NCBI GenBank assembly: GCA_018673925.1
Contig: JABHBL010000022.1
Span: 124,001 to 188,000, forward strand
Length of the DNA stretch: 64,000 bases
Reading direction: 5' to 3'
Source: Fidelibacterota bacterium
GTDB lineage: Bacteria; Fidelibacterota; UBA8477; JABMPR01
Positions 18,275-27,810 of this stretch are shown in pieces (the stretch's first letter is position 1; each line of letters begins with the position of its first letter). A program made the position numbers and the translations under genes. The notes below the pieces were generated by a model. The model saw only the letters and a list, made by a program, of their open reading frames with translations. It searched no databases and was not told where the DNA came from.

Positions 18275-19285
18275 ATGAAAGTTGCAGTCGTAGGATCTGG
18301 TAGCTGGGGTATGACTCTAGCGATGCATTTACTCAAAAAAGGCCATGATGTTGATGTTTGGTTTTATCTTGAGAGAGATTTTAAACAAGCTCAGGAGACA
18401 CGAGAACTTCCCGATTATCTGCCAGGAGTCTCCCTTCCTTCTGAATTGCGTTTTACCATGGATATGGAAGCCTGTATCCGCGATAAAGAGATTATTCTGG
18501 TAGCTATTCCTTCACATACTGTGGGGATTACTCTTTCAAAATTGTCCAGCTCAATAGCAAGCGAATCCATCATTGTGAATGTGGCCAAGGGTATTGAAAA
18601 TGATTCATTGAGAACAATGAGCCAGGTAATTGCACACGCACTTCCAGACCACCCTGTTGGCAACATTTCCACCTTATATGGTCCAACACATGCTGAAGAA
18701 GTCGTTCAGGAAATGCCTTCAACCATCGTTGCAGCCTGTACAGATGAATCGTCAGGAAAGATTGTACAGAAGGCTTTTATGTCGGATACGCTACGAGTAT
18801 ACACCAATGTGGATATCCTTGGAGTAGAGTTTGGTGGATCATTAAAGAATGTTATAGCTATTGCAGCTGGAATCCTGGCTGGAATGGGGTATGGGGACAA
18901 TACTTTAGCAGCTTTACTCACCCGTGGCCTTTTTGAAATGACTCGTCTTGGTGTATTTCTAGGAGCTAAGGAACAGACATTTGCCGGTCTAAGCGGAATG
19001 GGCGATCTTATTGTAACCTGTCTCAGCACACATAGCCGGAATAGACATGTTGGTTATGAACTAGGAAAAGGTCGAAAGTTGAAAGAAATTCTCGAAGAAA
19101 TGAAAATGGTTGCTGAGGGTATCAATACTGCAAGATCTGTCCATCAGCTTATTGCTAAAACAGGTGTCGAGATGCCTATCTCAGAACAAATATTTCAAGT
19201 ATTATTTGAGGATAAAGATCCATCCCTTGCGGTGGAAGAATTGATGGGGCGTGCTCCTAGAAGGGAGCGGCACTCACTCAGTTAG
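18275..19285 (+). CDS. gpsA: Glycerol-3-phosphate dehydrogenase [NAD(P)+]
   Basis: 336 aa. It reduces dihydroxyacetone phosphate to sn-glycerol-3-phosphate for phospholipid synthesis. The N-terminal nucleotide fold is VVGSGSWGMTLAMHL, VNVAKGIE and GPTHAEEV are conserved, and GVEFGGSLKNVIAIAAGI contains the catalytic Lys, followed by GLSGMGDLIVTC. AGGA lies 10 bases before the ATG. The 274-bp stretch after it (19286-19559) is AT-rich with no readable gene or clear terminator. Confidence 0.96.
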   Translation: MKVAVVGSGSWGMTLAMHLLKKGHDVDVWFYLERDFKQAQETRELPDYLPGVSLPSELRFTMDMEACIRDKEIILVAIPSHTVGITLSKLSSSIASESIIVNVAKGIENDSLRTMSQVIAHALPDHPVGNISTLYGPTHAEEVVQEMPSTIVAACTDESSGKIVQKAFMSDTLRVYTNVDILGVEFGGSLKNVIAIAAGILAGMGYGDNTLAALLTRGLFEMTRLGVFLGAKEQTFAGLSGMGDLIVTCLSTHSRNRHVGYELGKGRKLKEILEEMKMVAEGINTARSVHQLIAKTGVEMPISEQIFQVLFEDKDPSLAVEELMGRAPRRERHSLS

Positions 19286-19559
19286 CTTGAGATCATTCTA
19301 CAATTTTTATTTTCGGCCGATCATTGCTGTAATGCGAACAATTTCCAGCCATTACTCATCCCATATTTCTGACCATAATACAATCTGAAAACTACCTAAA
19401 CATCCCAATTTATATCATGTTTGCAAAAGCTTGGTTTTTATTGATCTGATTCCTGAATCGTTTGTATCTGGTAGGTTAACGAATATATTCAATGTTTCGG
19501 ATTCGAGGGTAATTCGATGAAGTGAAATTGAAGATATTTTTAGAGGTATTTTTACATAA

Positions 19560-20591
19560 ATGAGTCTTGATAGAACTGGGGAGCTAAGAAACTGGGAAGT
19601 CCTACGGACTTTGCTGGTTGATAATGATAAATTTGTATTCTCCACGCATCTACAACCAGATGCAGATGGAGTTGGATCTGAGTTAGCCTTAGCCCGGTAT
19701 TTAACATCGATTGGTAAGACGGTTCACATCCTGAATCCATCACCTCTACGCGTCAACCTTGAATTTCTACCCACGCCAGGCGAAATTCACGTTTATGATA
19801 CGGCTCAACATGCAGAACTCATTGCAGATTCTGATATATTCATCGCCTTTGATATTGGTCATTATGATCGCCTGATGGAACTGGGAAAAAATCTCCAATC
19901 GATGGATATTACGAAGGTGAGTATTGATCACCATCCAGGTGATAAATCCCAGTTTGATGTACAATACGATTTTCCCACTGCCAGCTCAACTGGTGTGCTT
20001 ATCTATGATCTTATTAATTCCATGGATGAACAGGCAAATTCTCGCACGGAGATTGCTATCCCCATTTATTCAGCCATGATGAGCGATACTGGAAATTTCA
20101 GATTTAATAATACAGATCCTGAAACCCTATTGGCTGCAGCCAGTTTGGTATCAGCCGGTGTAAAACCCTATGAGCTATATGTCTATCTATATGAAGATTT
20201 GAATACGCCTGGTAGACTTCAGGTCATTCAAAAGCTTCTCAGCGAGTTGAAGTACGAATGCGAGGGGCGATTGGCCTGGTCCATCATTGATTTTGACGAT
20301 ATTGCTTCTCTGGGAGCTGCTCCTGATGACATGAACTCACTTTCGGACTTTATTCGATCCATCAAGGGAGTTGAGGTTGGAATATCTATCACCAAAATGT
20401 CAGGTCAAAAGGTTGATGTGAGTTTTAGATCCAAGGGCAAAATCCCCATTAATACAGTCGCCCAATCTTTTGGCGGAGGTGGACATGCCTTTGCTGCAGG
20501 CTGTCATGTAGAAGGAACTTTGGAAGAGGCAGCTGTTTCAATAGTCAAGAAAACCATCGAAACGATCAACCTTTGGGACGAAAATGTCTGA
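19560..20591 (+). CDS. nrnA: DHH-family nanoRNase / pAp phosphatase (NrnA type)
   Basis: 343 aa. DHH motifs are THLQPDADGVGSELAL (motif I), FDIGHYDR (motif II), SIDHHPGD (motif III, the DHH itself) and MMSDTGNFRFNNTD (motif IV). The DHHA1 domain near the C-terminus ends in FGGGGHAFAAGC. NrnA degrades 2-5 nt RNAs and pAp, standing in for oligoribonuclease. The AGAGG ribosome binding site is 13 bases from the ATG, a little far. It overlaps ispH by 8 bases. Confidence 0.88.
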   Translation: MSLDRTGELRNWEVLRTLLVDNDKFVFSTHLQPDADGVGSELALARYLTSIGKTVHILNPSPLRVNLEFLPTPGEIHVYDTAQHAELIADSDIFIAFDIGHYDRLMELGKNLQSMDITKVSIDHHPGDKSQFDVQYDFPTASSTGVLIYDLINSMDEQANSRTEIAIPIYSAMMSDTGNFRFNNTDPETLLAAASLVSAGVKPYELYVYLYEDLNTPGRLQVIQKLLSELKYECEGRLAWSIIDFDDIASLGAAPDDMNSLSDFIRSIKGVEVGISITKMSGQKVDVSFRSKGKIPINTVAQSFGGGGHAFAAGCHVEGTLEEAAVSIVKKTIETINLWDENV

Positions 20592-21441
20592 TCATTTGAA
20601 AATTAGAGTCGCTAAGGATGCTGGCTTTTGCTTCGGTGTAAGAGACGCTATTGAAAAAGCTCGTGAAGTGGCTCAGGAACATGGCAAAGTTTATATGTTG
20701 GGGGATATTGTTCATAATGAACGTGTGGTGAAAGACCTGGCCCAAGAAAATGTGAAAGTAGTTGACTCACTTGCTGAAGTAAAGAATGCTCCAGTCCTTT
20801 TTAGGGCACATGGCACCATTCCAGAATTATGGGTTGAAGCCGGCAGGAAGGATCTCACTATTGTAGACGCTACCTGTCCCTTGGTGCATGAGATTCATGA
20901 CGAGATTAAAAAGCTCGATGTAGAAGGCAGAAAGCTGATCATTATTGGTGATCACGGGCACGATGAAGTGGTTGCCATCAGGGCTCAAGTCACAGAAGCG
21001 ATCATCATAGCCTCAATCGCAGAGGCAGAGGCCCTCCCAAGGATGAAGAAGGCTGGTGTTGTTTCACAATCCACTCAGATGATAGAGAATGTCCAGGAAA
21101 TTATTGGCATCCTCTCTATGAAAATTTTTGATTTAAGATTTGTAAATACCGTTTGTTTCCCCACCAGAAGAAATCAGGGGCAGATCAAAGAAATTGCACC
21201 CATTTCAGATGTAATGATCATAGTAGGCTCCTTTACAAGTGCCAACACAAAACGATTGCATGAAGTATCACTTTCTTTAAATCCACGGTCATATATGGTT
21301 GAAAATGCCAATGATATTCAGGAAAGCTGGTTTGATATGGCAGAATCAGTAGGAGTATCAGCAGGTGCCTCCTCACCAGATGATCTTATTGAAGAAGTCG
21401 TTGAACATTTGAATAACTTACACGTGGAATCACGTGTGTAA
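20584..21441 (+). CDS. ispH: 4-hydroxy-3-methylbut-2-enyl diphosphate reductase
   Basis: 285 aa. It is the last enzyme of the MEP isoprenoid route, an iron-sulfur protein. The three cluster cysteines are in AGFCFGVRDAI, DATCPLVHE and VNTVCFPTRRNQ; FRAHGTIPELW and SAGASSPDDLIEEV are also typical. dxs, the first enzyme of the route, lies 1.5 kb downstream in the same gene series. It overlaps nrnA by 8 bases. Confidence 0.95.
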   Translation: MSDHLKIRVAKDAGFCFGVRDAIEKAREVAQEHGKVYMLGDIVHNERVVKDLAQENVKVVDSLAEVKNAPVLFRAHGTIPELWVEAGRKDLTIVDATCPLVHEIHDEIKKLDVEGRKLIIIGDHGHDEVVAIRAQVTEAIIIASIAEAEALPRMKKAGVVSQSTQMIENVQEIIGILSMKIFDLRFVNTVCFPTRRNQGQIKEIAPISDVMIIVGSFTSANTKRLHEVSLSLNPRSYMVENANDIQESWFDMAESVGVSAGASSPDDLIEEVVEHLNNLHVESRV

Positions 21442-21474
21442 TATTGACATTATTAGTTTTTGGAGATTATGAAA

Positions 21475-22356
21475 ATGACAAATGAACTGTTTGAAGTAAA
21501 AACAGGGTTAGCTGAAATGCTCAAGGGTGGCGTGATTATGGATGTCACCACACCTGAGCAGGCAAAAATTGCAGAACAAGCAGGAGCAGTGGCCGTGATG
21601 GCACTAGAGAGAATTCCAGCCGATATCCGCAGGGATGGGGGAATCGCACGAGCTTCTGATCCAAAAATGATAAAAGAAATTCAGCAGGCTGTTTCTATAC
21701 CCGTTATGGCCAAATGTCGTATTGGTCATTTTGCTGAGGCTCAGATTCTTGAAGCACTTGAAATCGATTATATCGATGAAAGTGAAGTATTGACTCCCGC
21801 TGATGAAGCTAATCATATCTGGAAGCATGACTTTAAAACTCCTTTTGTCTGTGGAGCCACAAATCTTGCGGAAGCTTTACGTCGAATTGGAGAGGGTGCT
21901 GCCCTAATCAGAACCAAAGGTGAACCTGGCACAGGAAATATTGTTGAAGCGGTTCGTCACATGCGTACCATTACAACTGAGATGGCCAACTTGAGCATAT
22001 TGAGAACTGATGAACTTATGGCAGCCGCTAAAAATATGGGCGCACCTTACCATCTAGTAGCTCAAGTCGCCAAGACCGGCAAACTACCTGTACCAAATTT
22101 TTCAGCCGGTGGTATCGCAACACCAGCCGATGCTTCCCTTATGATGCAGCTTGGTGCTGAAACAATTTTTGTGGGATCAGGCATCTTTAAATCTGAGGAC
22201 TCAGAAGCCATGGCAAAGGCTATCGTTCAAGCTGCAACATTTTATGATAAACCCGAAAAACTGGCAGAGATTTCCGAAGGTCTTGGAAAGGCCATGAAGG
22301 GCCTAGATATGATTGAAATCAATCCAGAAGATAGAATGCAAGATAGAGGTTGGTAG
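21475..22356 (+). CDS. pdxS: Pyridoxal 5'-phosphate synthase, lyase subunit
   Basis: About 293 aa from ATG 21475 (GGAG 9 bases before). The sequence is highly conserved: [35 protein letters not shown], the Schiff-base region [14 protein letters not shown] and [10 protein letters not shown]. PdxS with PdxT makes PLP from ribose 5-phosphate, glyceraldehyde 3-phosphate and glutamine-derived ammonia. This DXP-independent route does not use DXP, so the nearby dxs serves isoprenoids and/or thiamine. Confidence 0.97.
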   Translation: MTNELFEVKTGLAEMLKGGVIMDVTTPEQAKIAEQAGAVAVMALERIPADIRRDGGIARASDPKMIKEIQQAVSIPVMAKCRIGHFAEAQILEALEIDYIDESEVLTPADEANHIWKHDFKTPFVCGATNLAEALRRIGEGAALIRTKGEPGTGNIVEAVRHMRTITTEMANLSILRTDELMAAAKNMGAPYHLVAQVAKTGKLPVPNFSAGGIATPADASLMMQLGAETIFVGSGIFKSEDSEAMAKAIVQAATFYDKPEKLAEISEGLGKAMKGLDMIEINPEDRMQDRGW

Positions 22357-22365
22357 GGACCCATT

Positions 22366-22968
22366 TTGACTGTTCGACCTGAATATGATGAGTTAACGAT
22401 TGGTGTTGTAGCCTTACAGGGCAGCTTCGCCAAGCATGCATTCAGTATGGGCAAGCTAGGTATTAAGTGTCGAGCCGTTCGTGAACCTGAAGATCTGAAG
22501 CTCATTGATGCATTGATTCTCCCTGGTGGAGAATCCACCACCATGACCCTGCTTCTTGAAGAAGAGGGTTTGTGGGAACCTATGAATGTGGTTTTGGAAA
22601 CAATGCCCGTGTTTGGGACTTGCGCTGGGGCAATACTTCTGGGTCAACAGGTAGATGATGAGAGAGTTCATTGTTTTAATAAGATTGATTATAAGGCTGA
22701 ACGTAATGCTTATGGACGTCAAATTGAATCATTCAAAACATCCCTGATAATCCCCACTATGTTGGATCACGATTTTGAGGCGATTTTTATTCGCGCTCCT
22801 AAATTTCGTGAAATCAAACCCACTGTGCAGTCATTGGCTGTTTTTGGGGCTGATCCTGTGCTTATGCGACAGGACAATGTGTTGGTTGCATCTTTTCATC
22901 CTGAGCTGACGGAAGACTCAGGCATTCATAAATATTTTGTGGATGAAATCGTTTTAAAATCGAGGTAA
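22366..22968 (+). CDS. pdxT: Pyridoxal 5'-phosphate synthase, glutaminase subunit
   Basis: 200 aa starting at TTG 22366. This class I glutamine amidotransferase supplies ammonia to PdxS. Motifs are VVALQGSFAKHA, LPGGESTTMTLLLEE, FGTCAGAILLG (nucleophile Cys) and ASFHPELTEDSGIHKYF (His/Glu of the triad). It follows pdxS by 9 bases, the usual pdxST order. Confidence 0.95.
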   Translation: MTVRPEYDELTIGVVALQGSFAKHAFSMGKLGIKCRAVREPEDLKLIDALILPGGESTTMTLLLEEEGLWEPMNVVLETMPVFGTCAGAILLGQQVDDERVHCFNKIDYKAERNAYGRQIESFKTSLIIPTMLDHDFEAIFIRAPKFREIKPTVQSLAVFGADPVLMRQDNVLVASFHPELTEDSGIHKYFVDEIVLKSR

Positions 22969-22975
22969 CCTATCC

Positions 22976-24853
22976 ATGTCGGATAAATATAAATTACTGA
23001 AAACCATAGATTCTCCAGCCGATGTTAAATCACTATCTGAAGAAAATTTGGTACAGTTGTGCCAGGAAGTTCGCGATTACACCATTGAGGTGGTTTCGGA
23101 AACAGGTGGTCATCTAGCACCAACCCTAGGCGTTGTTGAGCTTTCTGTGGCTCTCCATAAAGTATTTGATTCACCAAATGACAAGATCATATGGGATGTA
23201 GGTCATCAGGCATATGCTCATAAAATTTTAACGGGGCGTAGAGAAGCCCTGAAAACCATCCGCCAATATGGTGGCATCTCTGGTTTCTGTAAGCCCCTGG
23301 AAAGTGACCATGATATTTATGGTGCAGGGCATGCATCAACATCCATTTCTGCAGGTGTTGGTTTTGCTATCGCTCGAGATATAAAGGGTGAAAATCATCA
23401 GGTTGTATCTGTGATTGGTGATGGAGCACTGACAGGTGGATTGTCATTTGAAGGATTAAATAATTTGGGGCATCTGAGAACCCGGATGATGATCATTCTC
23501 AATGACAATGAAATGTCCATTTCACCTAATGTTGGAGCAATGTCCAAATACCTCTCAAAAATTACAACCAATCCATTGTACAACCGTGTCAGAGACGAGC
23601 TTTGGAATGTTACTGGCAAACTACCCATCGGAAAAAATACCATTAGAACGGGAATGAAGAAGGTTGAGGAAAGTCTCAAGAATCTGTTGGTCCCTGGTGT
23701 TATTTTTGACGAAATGGGAATTCGATATTTTGGTCCCATTGATGGTAATGATTTACCCCTGCTAATTTCTACCCTGGAAAATATTAAAGATATTAATACT
23801 CCAATTTTATTGCATATCATCACCAAAAAGGGTCTAGGCTTTGCTCAGGCAGAAGAAAATCCTGTAAAATTCCATGGTATTGGTCCAGCTGCAAAACCAG
23901 GTCAGTCGAGTGCCAAGAAAGAAGTGCCACCTTTTCTGAATGTGTTTGGAGATGAACTCACAGCGCTGGCAAAAAAGGATAAACGTATTGTGGCAGTCAC
24001 GGCAGCCATGAGAGAAGGTACTGGATTATCAGGTTTTTCAGATGCGCATCCTGATCGATTCTACGATGTAGGAATCGCCGAAGGCCATGCAGTAACGTTT
24101 GCAGCCGCATTGGCTGCGCGTGGGTTAAAGCCTTTTGTGGCGATTTACTCTACATTTCTGCAACGGGCATATGACATGTTAGTGCATGATATTGCAGTTC
24201 AGAAATTACCCGTCATATTTATGCTGGATCGTGCAGGACTTGTAGGTGAAGATGGTCCCACGCATCACGGTGTCCTGGATTTATCATATCTCTCCAGTAT
24301 TCCAGGTGTAGTCGTGGCTGCTCCTCGCAATGGAGAAGAGTTGCGCCACGTCATGCAAACAGCCCTTGAGCACGAGGACGGCCCTTTCTTTATCCGCTAT
24401 CCAAAAGCCTCAGCAGTGATAAATAGAAAATCAATTAAAAGTAAGGCGGTAGAAATCGGGAAATGGGAGTTGCTCTCAGAAGGCAAGGACATCGCAATTG
24501 TCGCAGTAGGTTCCATGAATCCTGTAGCTGATAAAGCAGTCAAAATACTTGATGCTGAGGGTGTGAAGGCCAGCTATATCGATGCCAAGTTTATCAAACC
24601 TTTTGACGAGGATATGCTTTTATCTCTCATGACTTCCAACAAGCACATTGTTGTCATTGAAGAGAACAATTATCCGGGGAGCCTTGCACAGACCATAAAA
24701 GCATATGCCGAACCCGTTGAAAATTGTGCCAGGATACATGCGCACACCTTACCAGATAGATTTGTGACCCATGGATCACGGGCGCAATTATTAGCCGAAG
24801 TGAAGCTGACATCTGAAGAAGTTGCAGCTTCAATTCTTGAATTGACTAGATAA
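22976..24853 (+). CDS. dxs: 1-deoxy-D-xylulose-5-phosphate synthase
   Basis: 625 aa, normal length. It is a thiamine diphosphate enzyme joining pyruvate and glyceraldehyde 3-phosphate, the first step of the MEP pathway. Visible are GGHLAPTLGVVELSVALH, DVGHQAYAHKILTGR, the ThDP motif GDGALTGGLSFEGLNN with NDNEMSISPNVGAM, the transketolase pyrimidine-binding DVGIAEGHAVTFAAALA and DRAGLVGEDGPTHHGVLDLS. It lies 7 bases after pdxT. Confidence 0.96.
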   Translation: MSDKYKLLKTIDSPADVKSLSEENLVQLCQEVRDYTIEVVSETGGHLAPTLGVVELSVALHKVFDSPNDKIIWDVGHQAYAHKILTGRREALKTIRQYGGISGFCKPLESDHDIYGAGHASTSISAGVGFAIARDIKGENHQVVSVIGDGALTGGLSFEGLNNLGHLRTRMMIILNDNEMSISPNVGAMSKYLSKITTNPLYNRVRDELWNVTGKLPIGKNTIRTGMKKVEESLKNLLVPGVIFDEMGIRYFGPIDGNDLPLLISTLENIKDINTPILLHIITKKGLGFAQAEENPVKFHGIGPAAKPGQSSAKKEVPPFLNVFGDELTALAKKDKRIVAVTAAMREGTGLSGFSDAHPDRFYDVGIAEGHAVTFAAALAARGLKPFVAIYSTFLQRAYDMLVHDIAVQKLPVIFMLDRAGLVGEDGPTHHGVLDLSYLSSIPGVVVAAPRNGEELRHVMQTALEHEDGPFFIRYPKASAVINRKSIKSKAVEIGKWELLSEGKDIAIVAVGSMNPVADKAVKILDAEGVKASYIDAKFIKPFDEDMLLSLMTSNKHIVVIEENNYPGSLAQTIKAYAEPVENCARIHAHTLPDRFVTHGSRAQLLAEVKLTSEEVAASILELTR

Positions 24854-24874
24854 TTATCAGAAGTGGGTTCAACT

Positions 24875-26536
24875 ATGCCAGATCAATCCTACCAGGATAG
24901 CCTGAAACGTTGGAAACAGAAAGTTTCTGAATCCAAAGAGCGTGAATATGACTACGATACGGTTTCAGGATTATCCAATGATTTATTATATCTACCAGAT
25001 GAAGAGAATCAGAATTTAGATCAATATAACGAGAAGATTGGATTCCCTGGTGAATACCCTTTCACAAGAGGTGTTCATCCAAATATGTATCGAGGTCGTT
25101 TATGGACCATGAGACAGTTTGCCGGTTTTGGAACTCCTGAGGATACCAATAAAAGATTCAAATTTCTGTTGGAGCAAGGCCAAACTGGACTGAGTGTCGC
25201 ATTTGATATGCCCACGCTCATGGGTTATGATTCAGATCATGCGCTTTCACTTGGTGAAGTTGGGCATTGCGGTGTTTCAATCAACTCCATTGACGATATG
25301 ATGACTCTGTTTGATGGAATTCCACTTGACCAGGTTTCAACTTCCATGACCATCAATGGTCCGGCTATCATTCTACTTGCCATGTACGTGGTTGTTGGAG
25401 AGCGACAGGGTGTTTCATCTGATAAACTGCATGGCACACTGCAGAATGATATTCTCAAGGAATATATAGCTCAAAAAGAATTCATTTTTCCACCTGAGCC
25501 ATCCATGCATATCATCACCGATATGATTGAATGGTGTACTGATCACATGCCAGCGTACAATACGATTTCCATATCCGGATACCATATCCGTGAAGCTGGA
25601 TCAACTGCTGCGCAGGAGTTGGCATTTACCCTCGCTGATGGATTTGCCTATGTAGAGGCTGCCATCGAGAGGGGATTGGATGTAGACAAGTTTGCCAGAC
25701 GTCTGAGTTTCTTTTTTAATTCACATATAGATTTCTTTGAGGAAATCGGAAAATTTCGTGCCGCTAGACGAATTTATGCCAAACGTATGAAGGAAAAATA
25801 TGGTGCCAAGGATCCACGATCCTGGATGCTCCGTTTCCATACACAAACTGCTGGGCATAGTCTGACTGCACCACAACCTGAGAATAACATCGTCAGGACC
25901 GCCTATGAGGCACTTGCTGGCGTTTTGGGTGGTACACAGTCGCTCCATACCAACTCTATGGATGAAGTCCTTGCATTACCAACTGAGAAAAGTGTTGAGA
26001 TTGCTCTCAGGACGCAACAAGTCATTGCCTATGAAACTGGCGTTGGATCTACCATCGATCCTCTGGGTGGCTCGTATTATGTAGAAGCCATGACGGATAA
26101 GATGGAAGCTGAAGCAGAGAAATATTTTGATACCATAGATGAATTGGGTGGTGTCGTTGCAGCCATCGAAGTAGGCTATTTCCAGCGTGAAATTGGGAAA
26201 GCCGCCTATGATGTGGCTCGTAAGTACGACGAGAAAAAACGACTTATCGTTGGTGTTAACGCATTTATTCGTGAAAATGAGACAATTGATATCCCAGTTC
26301 TCAAAATTGATAAATCAGTCGAAGAAAATCAGGTATCCAAGGTTAAATCGCTCAGGTCTACCAGAACTCAATCCAGTACAGATAAAGCACTCGCTGATCT
26401 TACTCGGGCATGTGAATCTGGAACCAATGTGATGCCACCTCTCCTTGAAGCCGTACGCCAGTCAGCAACGCTTGGTGAGATGGTTGATGCGATGAAAGTT
26501 GTTTACGGAACCTATACTGAAACCCCAGTTTTCTAA
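24875..26536 (+). CDS. Methylmalonyl-CoA mutase-type large subunit (no B12-binding domain)
   Basis: About 553 aa from ATG 24875 (GTG 24863 is an alternative). The mutase barrel is well conserved: [69 protein letters not shown] and [12 protein letters not shown]. The C-terminal cobalamin-binding domain (DxHxxG) is absent, so this is the split-subunit type needing a separate B12-binding partner, which is not in the window. It may act as methylmalonyl-, ethylmalonyl- or isobutyryl-CoA mutase. Confidence 0.88.
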   Translation: MPDQSYQDSLKRWKQKVSESKEREYDYDTVSGLSNDLLYLPDEENQNLDQYNEKIGFPGEYPFTRGVHPNMYRGRLWTMRQFAGFGTPEDTNKRFKFLLEQGQTGLSVAFDMPTLMGYDSDHALSLGEVGHCGVSINSIDDMMTLFDGIPLDQVSTSMTINGPAIILLAMYVVVGERQGVSSDKLHGTLQNDILKEYIAQKEFIFPPEPSMHIITDMIEWCTDHMPAYNTISISGYHIREAGSTAAQELAFTLADGFAYVEAAIERGLDVDKFARRLSFFFNSHIDFFEEIGKFRAARRIYAKRMKEKYGAKDPRSWMLRFHTQTAGHSLTAPQPENNIVRTAYEALAGVLGGTQSLHTNSMDEVLALPTEKSVEIALRTQQVIAYETGVGSTIDPLGGSYYVEAMTDKMEAEAEKYFDTIDELGGVVAAIEVGYFQREIGKAAYDVARKYDEKKRLIVGVNAFIRENETIDIPVLKIDKSVEENQVSKVKSLRSTRTQSSTDKALADLTRACESGTNVMPPLLEAVRQSATLGEMVDAMKVVYGTYTETPVF

Positions 26537-26545
26537 GAGGTCTTT

Positions 26546-27349
26546 ATTCCCAAGATTATAGATATTCACAATCACATGCTTCCAGCAGTAGATGATGGTG
26601 CCAAAAATGACGACATGGCACTATCTATGCTAAAAGAGGCAGTGAGGCAGGGTGTTGAACATCTCGTTCTAACCCCGCATTTATATGAAGCTGATATTAT
26701 CAAGGGGACCGGAGAGTGGAAAGCTAAGATTGAAAAGGGCACGCAAACGGTTATGGAGCTTATCAAAGCCCATGAACTTCCCATTGAGATCACCATTGCT
26801 GCAGAAGTTCGATACCAGGATATGCTGCCCATCATTCTTGATGAACTTGATGTCCTTATTGGCGGCAAATATCTCCTGCTTGAATTCTCATTTCATTCAG
26901 TACCAAATAATCTTGAGCGAATCATTTATGAGATCACCCGCAAGGGTGTTATACCCATCATTGCCCATCCAGAACGTATTAAACCCTGGCAAAGGGATCC
27001 GAAAAGGTTGGAAGAGTTGATCAATATGGGATGCCCAACCCAATTAGATATTGGATCATTTATGGGCAGCCTGGGACCGAGCAGTGAGAAACTGGCAAAT
27101 TTTCTGTTTGATAAAGATGCAGTGCATTTGGTTGGAAGTGATAGTCACAATTTACAAGCCAGAGCGCTTTACTCAAAACCTGGATATGACTGGTTATCAG
27201 AGAGATACGGCGTTGAGTATGCAGATTTACTGCTCAAAGACAATCCAGGAAAGATACTCAGGGGTGAACACATCGAAGTCTATCCAGTGCATCTTGAGCC
27301 ACATCCATTGTCCTGGAAAGAAAAAATTATGAATATGTTTAAATCATAA
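26546..27349 (+). CDS. PHP-domain tyrosine phosphatase, CpsB/YwqE type, apparent AUU start
   Basis: About 267 aa if started at ATT 26546. PHP metal ligands appear as DIHNHMLPAVDDGA near the N-terminus, then LVLTPHLYE, PIIAHPERIKPWQ and HLVGSDSHNLQAR. CpsB-type enzymes dephosphorylate bacterial tyrosine kinases controlling polysaccharide export. No ATG, GTG or TTG exists between the upstream stop (26534-26536) and ATG 26576, yet the H-x-H lies before that ATG. AGAGG (26536-26540) is 5 bases from ATT 26546. Confidence 0.82.
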   Translation: MPKIIDIHNHMLPAVDDGAKNDDMALSMLKEAVRQGVEHLVLTPHLYEADIIKGTGEWKAKIEKGTQTVMELIKAHELPIEITIAAEVRYQDMLPIILDELDVLIGGKYLLLEFSFHSVPNNLERIIYEITRKGVIPIIAHPERIKPWQRDPKRLEELINMGCPTQLDIGSFMGSLGPSSEKLANFLFDKDAVHLVGSDSHNLQARALYSKPGYDWLSERYGVEYADLLLKDNPGKILRGEHIEVYPVHLEPHPLSWKEKIMNMFKS

Positions 27350-27365
27350 ATAGGAGTTACATCCA

Positions 27366-27785
27366 TTGAATAGTAAGAAACTTAAATTTGTAATAGGCTC
27401 ACTAGTCATCATCGTCGCAGTGATTGTGCTGGCAATTCAGGGTATGAAAGAAGACACTACGATGTCATACTCAAAGAGTGTGAGTGAGGTTCAGATGTTG
27501 GGATCACGGGCTCATTCTTTGACGCTCAAGGTCAATGGTGATTTAAAGAAAGGCAGTATCGTTCGAAATAATCTTGACCTTGATTTCGTCATCGTTGAAG
27601 GAAATTCTGAACTGCAGATTCATTATATAGGTAAGGATCCAATTCCAGATACTTTTAACAATGATATGGATGCCGAAGTTATTGTTTCAGGCAAACTGCA
27701 ACAAGATGGTGTGTTCAATGCTGAACGTATCCAGGCAAAATGTGCTTCTAAGTATGAAGCCGATTATTCTTCCCCCGAGATTTAA
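27366..27785 (+). CDS. ccmE: Cytochrome c maturation haem chaperone CcmE, Cys variant
   Basis: 139 aa from TTG 27366. One N-terminal membrane helix (about residues 7-25) precedes the periplasmic OB-fold domain (GDLKKGSIVRNNLDLDFVI, EVIVSGKLQQDGVFNAERI). The haem-attachment motif, HxxxY in E. coli CcmE, reads CASKY here with Cys at about residue 126, and the tail SSPEI matches the usual TPPEV. CxxxY CcmE is the mark of the 'System I*' branch described from Desulfovibrio and archaea. It heads the ccm operon, 16 bases after the PHP gene. Confidence 0.92.
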   Translation: MNSKKLKFVIGSLVIIVAVIVLAIQGMKEDTTMSYSKSVSEVQMLGSRAHSLTLKVNGDLKKGSIVRNNLDLDFVIVEGNSELQIHYIGKDPIPDTFNNDMDAEVIVSGKLQQDGVFNAERIQAKCASKYEADYSSPEI

Positions 27786-27810
27786 ACACATATAGTTAGG
27801 ATTTAGTTAA

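Noticed and set aside
19286-19559. A possible small gene or riboswitch between gpsA and nrnA
   Set aside because: No frame with an RBS and no recognisable conserved RNA fold; AT-rich spacer only.
26576-27349. PHP phosphatase starting at ATG 26576
   Set aside because: It would remove the H-x-H metal ligands that are present in the same frame just upstream.
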